A stretch of DNA of 11,917 bases from JAZDJJ01 sp043804035 (GTDB taxonomy: Bacteria; Bacteroidota; Bacteroidia; Palsa-948): contig JAZDJJ010000103.1 of assembly GCA_043804035.1 (NCBI GenBank), forward strand, positions 1-11,917. The letters run 5' to 3'. Below, piece by piece: positions 6,116 to 11,917 of this stretch (positions within the stretch are counted from its first letter, which is position 1; each line of letters opens with the position of its first letter). The position numbers and the translations under genes were made by a program. The notes below the pieces were generated by a model. It worked only from the letters and a program-made list of their open reading frames with translations, ran no database searches and was not told the DNA's origin.

Positions 6116-7262
6116 ATAGTAGATTTTCGAGTTTGGACAGATTAGATATTTTTATCTGAATAAAATCCGATAAGGAAGATGAAGTTACCTTATCCTGATA
6201 ATACCCCTGTAAAGCAAGATGCAGAAATAATGCTCCGTTTTTAGCTATAACATTACGGTAATAATCTCCACCTGAGGATTTCTTTTTCATTTCAAAATCC
6301 TGATTATTTCTGAAATTTTGGTAAAAAGAATTGTTCGTTTTATGGAGCGTAAGTAATCTTCTTAAAATTACTTCTTGGCTTACACAAAATCTACGGGATA
6401 ATTGATTAATCTCATTTGATGACCAATTATCATCATTCCTATTATGGTCTTGAACTACTTCGGTCTTTAATAACAACTCGGAAGGAACCAATACTTCCGC
6501 TGCAACTTGATTACAATAAACTTCAATCTTGTCATATAAATCCTTGTCGCTGTACCTGAAATTACTAATTCCGTCTTCACGTAAAACAATATGTGCAAAT
6601 TCATGAAAAAGTGAAAAAATTCTACCGTTTTGCGTATCGTTGCTATTAATAATAATGACAGGAAGTACTTCTTTTGCTATGCAAGCACCTCTCATAATGT
6701 GAAGTGGAATACCGGTAGTTTGAAACACCAATATTCCTTTTGATTCCAAAAGTTTTTTCCAATAATTCAAGGCATCGTATCCTGGATTTGTATTTATTAT
6801 TTCTGAATAATTAATGCTTAAATAACCGGCAATTTGTTTTGCAAGTTTTTCAGGTGTTTCGTCAACAGTTCCTTTTATCTTGAACTGTGGGGCTTCCATC
6901 TCAAGTTGTTCATATAGATCCAAAGCAATTTGTCTCTTTTGCTGAAAAAGTAATAATTCCTTTTGAAGGATATATTCCTCATTTTCGGTTAATAAAAACT
7001 GCTGCTGGAACTTTCTAAAATCTTTTAATAGTTTGAAATGTTTTGGGGGTTTAGGGAAATAAAACAAAGCAAACGGTCTTTTATAAACCTGAGCTATTTT
7101 ATAAAGTTGCTTTATAGTAGGATATGCATCCCCCTTTTCCCACAATTCCAATTTCTCCTGATTAACACCTATTTTTTCGGCTGCTAACGGAACTGAAAGT
7201 TTCACACAGGTTCTTGCCCAAACTAATATGTCCTTATTAATATGTGCACCAGTATTTGACAT
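6102..7262 (-). CDS. XRE-family HTH / ImmA-IrrE metalloprotease-like protein, partner of DUF4411
   Basis: The N-terminal helix-turn-helix (about 10-62) is of the Xre/Cro type (VPLAAEKIGVNQEKLELWEK, then YPTIKQLYKIAQVYKRP). The ImmA/IrrE (COG2856) domain spans about 165-300 and has the zinc site HEFAH at 220-224 and a downstream acidic segment E247-VYCNQVAAE256. A further 85 or so residues at the C-terminus (RRFCVSQEVILRRLL through the end) are typical of versions paired with DUF4411. It probably binds its own promoter and neutralises or controls the toxin, possibly through proteolysis. It starts 69 nt after the methyltransferase stop, with its own -7 element in the gap. No alternative ATG is available near the start. 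Confidence 0.9.
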   Translation of the reverse strand: MSNTGAHINKDILVWARTCVKLSVPLAAEKIGVNQEKLELWEKGDAYPTIKQLYKIAQVYKRPFALFYFPKPPKHFKLLKDFRKFQQQFLLTENEEYILQKELLLFQQKRQIALDLYEQLEMEAPQFKIKGTVDETPEKLAKQIAGYLSINYSEIINTNPGYDALNYWKKLLESKGILVFQTTGIPLHIMRGACIAKEVLPVIIINSNDTQNGRIFSLFHEFAHIVLREDGISNFRYSDKDLYDKIEVYCNQVAAEVLVPSELLLKTEVVQDHNRNDDNWSSNEINQLSRRFCVSQEVILRRLLTLHKTNNSFYQNFRNNQDFEMKKKSSGGDYYRNVIAKNGALFLHLALQGYYQDKVTSSSLSDFIQIKISNLSKLENLLYAKV

Positions 7263-7272
7263 AATTTGATTA

Positions 7273-7280
7273 CAAAGGTA
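7273..7280 (-). promoter_or_regulatory. -7 promoter element of the XRE-DUF4411 pair
   Basis: On the minus strand TACCTTTG, an exact match to TAnnTTTG, ends only 10 nt before the ATG. Transcription would begin about 4-6 nt upstream of the start codon, giving an almost leaderless mRNA. The pair thus has a promoter separate from the methyltransferase operon. Confidence 0.5.
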
Positions 7281-7331
7281 TATATTTTGTCAAGTTTAAT
7301 TGTTCAATTTACTTACAAAAATGACTCCATT

Positions 7332-10300
7332 TCAAAATTCCAAATCTTTCAGTAAATCAAAATCAGAACTTTTCCCTTTTCTCTTTCCGTTTGTCCTGGC
7401 GATTGCTGTTTTGTCCGGCTGCACATACTCAAAACCATAATCTAATTTATCATACTCTTCACGGCTCATTTGTTTTTCAAATTCTTTATCCACTACCAAC
7501 ACCTCATCGTAGGTTAACTGGTAGAGTTTGTAAACCATCAGGTCTATTTCAGTTTCCAATTTTGTAATGTTCGCATTTCTTTCTTTTAAAGTCAGAATTT
7601 TATCAATGAGGTTAATGAAAACTGTTTGTGAGCGTAATGATATTTCCTTGATTGGAATCTTTTTCCAATCGTCAGGATAAAAATCAATGTTTCCTTTATT
7701 ATTGAACCGAATGAAATGAGCAATCAAATCTGAATTTATAATTGCAAGAAGATATTTCAGATTGAACCGTTCTGAATTTTGTTCTATCGTTTCTCTGTCA
7801 ATCGTTAAGTTGGAGTAATATTTTTTTATATTCTTGTTCTCTACTTCCGCCAAATCTTTTGCAAGAATTGCCATGATAATTGTGTTATCACAAATGATGT
7901 TATCATTTGAGTAAGCAGCGATTCTTTTTTGCCTTGCTAATAGAAGTTTTTCAGGAATGTAGAGTTCTTCAAATGTTGGTCTCACTAATCTTGCTGGGCA
8001 TCTCTCAGTTCCCCATTCAACATAAATTTTTTTCTTTACCACAAAACGGTCAAGATATTTTCCTTCCGTATAAATACGATTGTTTTTTTTAGTTTTCACA
8101 TCAGAAACGAGGTCATCCTTTTTAAACTTGAATTTTTTGTCTCCCTTATCACTGTTCAACCTTAAACCATAACTCACGAAACAAATTTCAGCAAGTGCTA
8201 GATTATTGGATTTGTTTATTTCAAAGCCAGATGATTCGTGATGGTATCTTTCTTTGCCAACTGCATCATTTAAGATTTTAATATCTGCAAATGACTTTGA
8301 ATGAATTGTCCTTACTGGTTTTCTGTCTGATTTATTCTTTGTAATGAAAAGTATTTTATTTTTTACAGCAGCATTTTCAAAAATCTTTGAGTCAGGAAAA
8401 AAATCAATTCTATTGAGTTGATGGTTAGTTTCAATAAGGTCAACAATTTTTGAAGTATAATCTGCTCTGCCGATAGTATCAGGAATTATCATTGATAAAT
8501 TTCCATTCGCTTGTAAAATATTTAATCCATGCTCAAGGAATGGAACATACAAATCCCACATTTTGAAAGTCGTTTTAAATCGCTTTTCAATTTCTAAACG
8601 AGTTTCTTTCTTTTTACTATCTCTTGCCTTTACATAAGGTGGATTAGCAATCACAATATCAAAACCAATATTGGGGTTTTGTGAAGGCAAGTTTAGATTT
8701 AGCTCTTGTATTTTTTTATTAATGATTTCAATACCTTTGTTAATGCCGTTAATTTTATACACAAAGCTCAAATCGGGTTCTTGTACAATGTTATTATTTA
8801 CACTTATTAAAGTTCCATAAATTAATTCTATTTCAGTTTTAATTTTTAATAGTTGCTCATCAATCAATGTTACCTGACCCTGTGCAATATTGGCTTGCAG
8901 GTGGATAAGATGCGCATCAATATCGTGTTGTTTTAAATGTAAATTTATGGCATCTATTTGATTATTTAACGCAATAATTTGAGCGTTGGCAACAGTAATT
9001 ACGGAACTATTTAATCCAAACAATGCGGGGTTCATAATTTCAGGAAAGTCCAGTTTCCAGTCAAAGAATTGAAGTGGCTGTGTTGTTTTCTTTTTTAATG
9101 CTTCCAATTTTTTGATTGTCTGCTCGTAGCCGGCAATCTTTAATATAATTTCCGTTTCCTTTTTTATTTCCTCTCTCGTTTTTTCGGTGAAGCCAAGTTT
9201 TACCTGTTCTATGTTCTTCGCCTGATATTTCAGTTTGTCAAAAGTGAGTTGGTTAATGAGCAAGTCAATTTTCAGGTTGCGTATTTCAGTTTGCAGTTTC
9301 GGTTTGTTACTTTTAGATTTGAAAAATTGTTTTTGCTTTTCCACAATTTCTTGCAGCCCGTTCTTTATTTTCTCAATGAGAGATTGCGTGCTTTTATCCC
9401 AAACATCTTTTAAGTTCCAGTCAATGTCCACCACTTCACTTTCAAATTTAGGCACAAGCGAATCGCCTGCAACAATTTTATAATCAAGGTTAGGCAAGGC
9501 TCTTGGTTTATCTTCATCTACAATTAACGAAAGCCAAAAACGTAAACGGGCAATATCAACTGCACCGTTTTCAATATCCACTCCGTAAATAGAATTTTGA
9601 ATTATGTTTTGTTTTACTTCGGCAGGATTAAACCTCACCCCCTGCCCCTCTCCAAATGGAGAGGGGAGTTCGGCAAGCAAAAGTTTTGCATTAAATATTT
9701 CGTTAAGCAATCCCATTGGAAAAGCGCCTGAACCGATTGCAGGGTCGCAGATTTTTACTTCATCCAGATATTTGTTTATGTCTTTGCTGTGTTTTTTTAT
9801 TTCATCGGTCAGTTGTTTGTGTTTAATAAACTGCTCTACATCCACTCTCGTAATCCCTGTACTTTTTCCTTTGTGTTCCTGTGTCAATGCAAGTTGTCCT
9901 TTTTTCCCTCCTCCATCAAACATTTCGGTTTGGTCTTTTCCGAGTTGCTGAAAGGTTGCTGTTTCTGTAATGGAAAGTTTTGTGGCGAGATATTCAATAA
10001 GACATTCCTGGCACATATAGTGAACAATTTCTTTCGGAGTGTAGTAAGCCCCTTTGTCTTTATTATCTTCCAAAAGATTTTCAAAAATATGTCCGAGCAT
10101 TTCGGGGTCAACTGATAATGTGTGGTCGTCAGGGCTGTCCTCGTAAATAGTAAAGTTGTATTGTTTGAAAAACTCAAACAGGTCTGCAAAAAGTTTTGGG
10201 GGAAAAGTGAGGATGCCTTTAGGGTCGTCATCTTCAAACAAACCGCCATTGAGAAAAGGAATTTTTACAATTGATTTATTAGGTAAAATAAAAGCATCAT

Positions 10301-11183
10301 TTTTTCTTCCCGAATTATTCAGCGTATCATAAAAAAGTTTACGTAGCCAATTCGGATAAAAAGTTTCATTCTTCCCTGACGATACAAATAAGTTCTGTAA
10401 AAAGTTATGGTCTCCATCAATCCAGCGGTCATCATTTGCTCCAAGCCATCCCTTCTTCTGAACGAAGTAAAGGAACACAATACGACCTAATAATTTTTTG
10501 GCAAAATCACGGATTGCTTTTTCGTTTCCGTTAAATATAGTTTGACGAATGTCTGGTTTTTCCACCATAGAGTTGCAAAAAATATCGTAGTGTTTTTTAT
10601 ACTCATCAGAAAATGTTTTGGAAAGTTTCTCAACCGAAAATGCATCTTTAAGTTTATCAATGGTAAATTCTGTCTCCATTGAAAGTTTCTCAAAGCGTTC
10701 TGCTGCTGTTCGGCAGGTTTCATTTGGTCCTAAAATGTATGTGTATCGTTTTGGATTTGTTTCTCCTCTTACTATTTCACCGTCCTCAATTTGTTGCTCT
10801 TTTGCAATAAAAGATAAACGCCAACTTTTTGCGGATTGGTTTTGGTAATGAAAATTTACCAGCACCGCATTATTTCCAAAAATGTATTTTTTTATAACTG
10901 CTCCAATGCTTACTCTGCTTCTTTCAATAACAATATTTTCGGCAAGTTCAACATCATAGAGGTCAAGTTCCCTGTAATCAGTGAGCGCAACCGTTCCGTA
11001 TTTTTTTACGGATTTTACCAACCGTTCTTCCGAAGCGTTGATGTTTCTTATTTCGGGAACGCTTGTCAGTTTCAAACTATCTCCGAATACAGGTTGCAGA
11101 ACATTACGATGGAAAAAATCAAAATCGTAATTAGCATTCAGTAAATTTTGAAGTGTTTCTCTGTTAGTCATTAGTCCGAACAT
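7332..11183 (-). CDS. Eco57I-family N6-adenine DNA methyltransferase / restriction protein (type IIG- or PglX-like)
   Basis: A 1283-residue SAM-dependent methyltransferase that probably modifies adenine in DNA. The SAM-binding motif I is DPAIGSGAF (480-488), preceded by HIFENLLEDNKDKGAYYTPK, the usual entry to such domains. Catalytic motif IV is NPPY (847-850) within IVIANPPYVKARD. The C-terminal third resembles a TaqI-like target-recognition domain (LLARQKRIAAYSNDNIICDN, then FYPDDWKKIPI), ending in the VYKLYQLT tail. The first 350 residues resemble the N-terminus of large Eco57I/PglX-type proteins, but I see no clear nuclease motif. Two insertions stand out: a palindromic-repeat peptide at about 506-518 and a helical stretch of about 115 residues before NPPY. 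An ATG at 11171 is an alternative start: it overlaps the stop of the upstream gene (ATGACTAA). The sequence recognised is unknown. Confidence 0.9.
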   Translation of the reverse strand: MFGLMTNRETLQNLLNANYDFDFFHRNVLQPVFGDSLKLTSVPEIRNINASEERLVKSVKKYGTVALTDYRELDLYDVELAENIVIERSRVSIGAVIKKYIFGNNAVLVNFHYQNQSAKSWRLSFIAKEQQIEDGEIVRGETNPKRYTYILGPNETCRTAAERFEKLSMETEFTIDKLKDAFSVEKLSKTFSDEYKKHYDIFCNSMVEKPDIRQTIFNGNEKAIRDFAKKLLGRIVFLYFVQKKGWLGANDDRWIDGDHNFLQNLFVSSGKNETFYPNWLRKLFYDTLNNSGRKNDAFILPNKSIVKIPFLNGGLFEDDDPKGILTFPPKLFADLFEFFKQYNFTIYEDSPDDHTLSVDPEMLGHIFENLLEDNKDKGAYYTPKEIVHYMCQECLIEYLATKLSITETATFQQLGKDQTEMFDGGGKKGQLALTQEHKGKSTGITRVDVEQFIKHKQLTDEIKKHSKDINKYLDEVKICDPAIGSGAFPMGLLNEIFNAKLLLAELPSPFGEGQGVRFNPAEVKQNIIQNSIYGVDIENGAVDIARLRFWLSLIVDEDKPRALPNLDYKIVAGDSLVPKFESEVVDIDWNLKDVWDKSTQSLIEKIKNGLQEIVEKQKQFFKSKSNKPKLQTEIRNLKIDLLINQLTFDKLKYQAKNIEQVKLGFTEKTREEIKKETEIILKIAGYEQTIKKLEALKKKTTQPLQFFDWKLDFPEIMNPALFGLNSSVITVANAQIIALNNQIDAINLHLKQHDIDAHLIHLQANIAQGQVTLIDEQLLKIKTEIELIYGTLISVNNNIVQEPDLSFVYKINGINKGIEIINKKIQELNLNLPSQNPNIGFDIVIANPPYVKARDSKKKETRLEIEKRFKTTFKMWDLYVPFLEHGLNILQANGNLSMIIPDTIGRADYTSKIVDLIETNHQLNRIDFFPDSKIFENAAVKNKILFITKNKSDRKPVRTIHSKSFADIKILNDAVGKERYHHESSGFEINKSNNLALAEICFVSYGLRLNSDKGDKKFKFKKDDLVSDVKTKKNNRIYTEGKYLDRFVVKKKIYVEWGTERCPARLVRPTFEELYIPEKLLLARQKRIAAYSNDNIICDNTIIMAILAKDLAEVENKNIKKYYSNLTIDRETIEQNSERFNLKYLLAIINSDLIAHFIRFNNKGNIDFYPDDWKKIPIKEISLRSQTVFINLIDKILTLKERNANITKLETEIDLMVYKLYQLTYDEVLVVDKEFEKQMSREEYDKLDYGFEYVQPDKTAIARTNGKRKGKSSDFDLLKDLEF
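7426..7560 (-). repeat. Parent copy of the direct repeat (methyltransferase 3' end)
   Basis: This segment, encoding about residues 1209-1253 of the methyltransferase, recurs in the same orientation at 5457-5591 (135 nt, no gaps, about 19 differences by hand) and in part at 4493-4551 (about 59 nt, 4 differences). The copies sit immediately after the DUF4411 and ORF6N genes. Confidence 0.8.
9631..9670. repeat. GC-rich palindromic repeat inserted in frame in the methyltransferase
   Basis: The 22-nt core at 9645-9666 pairs CCCCTCTCCA with TGGAGAGGGG around AA. It sits in a 40-nt unit beginning AACCTCACCCCCTG and ending AGTT. In the coding frame the unit contributes ELPSPFGEGQGVRF. Base composition contrasts sharply with the surrounding AT-rich gene. 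Closely similar units are a familiar dispersed repeat in environmental Bacteroidota and other genomes (from memory). Confidence 0.85.
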
Positions 11184-11615
11184 GATTTAAATTGATTTTA
11201 GGATTGACAGGATACTCAGATGGAGTAACCATTTTTTTATTGTAAACCCTTTTGAATTCCAAACTCAATCCGCCAAAATTTATCAGCAACCCATCCGCCA
11301 TATTGTATGCCTCAAGATAGTTGATATTTTGTGCTTTGTGTACGCTCTCTAATTTTTCAATCGCTTTCAATTCAACCATTACACATTCTTCCACAAAAAA
11401 TCTACTCTTCTTGTACCAATATTTTGTTCCCGATAATAGATGGACATTTCTTTTTCCCTTTCAGATGATAATCCTTGAAAAGACATTTCTATCGCCAATG
11501 CTCTCTGATAAATTACCTCCCGAAAACCATTCCCCAAAGTATTGTGCACCTGCATAGCACAACCAATTATTTTTCCTGTTATGTCATTGATATTTTTTTT
11601 CATCCTGTTTATCAT
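11164..11615 (-). pseudogene. GxxExxY protein (PD-(D/E)XK-like) with a -1 frameshift
   Basis: The first frame (11379-11615) begins MINRMKKNINDITGKIIGCA and contains the defining motif GFREVIY (GxxExxY). It reaches RRVDF, then runs out as LWKNV. The family continuation, VEECVMVELKAIEKL and later LLINFGGLSLEFKRVYNKK, lies in the -1 frame and ends at 11164. The break is at a run of six Ts (11395-11400). A seventh T, or a ribosomal slip back by one, would restore a protein of about 150 residues. The break falls between the presumed catalytic Asp (RRVD) and ELK, so the unshifted product would lack half of the site. It could be a recent mutation, a sequencing error or programmed frameshifting. The ATG overlaps the upstream stop (ATGA), and the end overlaps the methyltransferase start. 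Confidence 0.85.
11394..11400 (-). other. Potential -1 slippery heptamer T TTT TTG
   Basis: In the reading frame of the first half of the GxxExxY gene the codons are GAT TTT TTG TGG, so the heptamer fits X XXY YYZ exactly. A -1 slip gives D-F-L-V-E-E and continues in the family-conserved frame. I did not find a convincing stimulatory hairpin or Shine-Dalgarno-like element by eye. Confidence 0.35.
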
Positions 11616-11917
11616 TTAATCTTTGTAATTGTGTTCGGACGATTTACCAGTGATTTCATTTGTGTAATTGCAATGCTGTTGAGTTGTTGCAGGCGTTCGC
11701 TTTGTGATAATTTTTGATGAATCAAAACGGCATTGATGCTTTCCATATTTGAAAGGACGACCAACTGTTCAATATTGGCATAATCGCGGATATTCCCTTC
11801 TTTGCTGTGATTTTTGTCTCGCCATTCTTTAGCGGTCATTCCGAACAGAGCCATGTTAAGCATATCGGCTTCATCGGCATAGATAAAATTTATTTTGTCT
11901 TTAGAAAGCGAAGGCGG
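11612..11917 (-). CDS. C-terminal part of a probable KilA-N-domain protein (gene continues beyond the window)
   Basis: The frame is open to the edge of the window; only the last 101 residues are visible, so the true start lies outside and the internal ATG at 11863 is not the start. The visible part, including IYADEADMLNMALFGMTAKE, then NIRDYANIEQLVVLSNMESI and QKLSQSERLQQLNSIAI, resembles the C-terminal region of KilA-N-domain proteins of Bacteroidota as I remember them. The KilA-N domain itself would be off the window, so the name rests on the tail alone. The gene ends in TGA overlapping the ATG of the GxxExxY gene (ATGA), indicating translational coupling. The role is unknown; DNA binding is expected from the family. 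Confidence 0.6.
   Translation of the reverse strand, partial: PPSLSKDKINFIYADEADMLNMALFGMTAKEWRDKNHSKEGNIRDYANIEQLVVLSNMESINAVLIHQKLSQSERLQQLNSIAITQMKSLVNRPNTITKIK

Noticed and set aside
9604..10249. Several overlapping ORFs of 80-120 codons on both strands inside the methyltransferase gene
   Set aside because: They are shadows of the long conserved reading frame, with compositions typical of out-of-frame translation.

Overview
The window is AT-rich and looks like a member of the Bacteroidota. The protein families (GldE/CorC-like DUF21-CBS protein, TPR-PD40 surface protein, ORF6N and GxxExxY proteins) fit that phylum. So do several promoters of the form TTG-N18-TAnnTTTG and the near absence of Shine-Dalgarno sites.

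Positions 1-4314 are ordinary chromosome. There is a DUF21/CBS membrane protein (minus) whose 3' end abuts a nested inverted-repeat element, then elongation factor P (minus), a secreted TPR-PD40 protein (plus) and ribosomal protein bS16 (plus).

Positions 4319-11917 are a defence-type accessory island, all on the minus strand. Read in the direction of transcription it holds: a partial KilA-N-type protein; a GxxExxY (PD-(D/E)XK-like) protein with a -1 frameshift at a T6G slippery run; and a 1283-residue Eco57I-family adenine methyltransferase/restriction protein. The starts and stops of these three genes overlap, so they look like one translationally coupled operon. Next come an XRE-ImmA/IrrE regulator and a DUF4411 PIN-like toxin, overlapping by 14 nt, then an ORF6N protein.

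The most unusual structure is that the 3' end of the methyltransferase gene recurs downstream. A 135-nt copy lies right after the DUF4411 gene and a shorter copy right after the ORF6N gene. A further diverged tail lies just before ORF6N. The toxin pair and ORF6N are therefore bracketed by direct repeats of the methyltransferase tail, as if cassettes had been added one after another at the 3' end of a methyltransferase gene next to rpsP. The methyltransferase also carries an in-frame insertion of a 40-nt GC-rich palindromic repeat. Three related dyad sequences centred on CAAATTG lie after, inside and upstream of ORF6N and may be operators.

No tRNA, rRNA, CRISPR array, transposase or integrase gene was seen.
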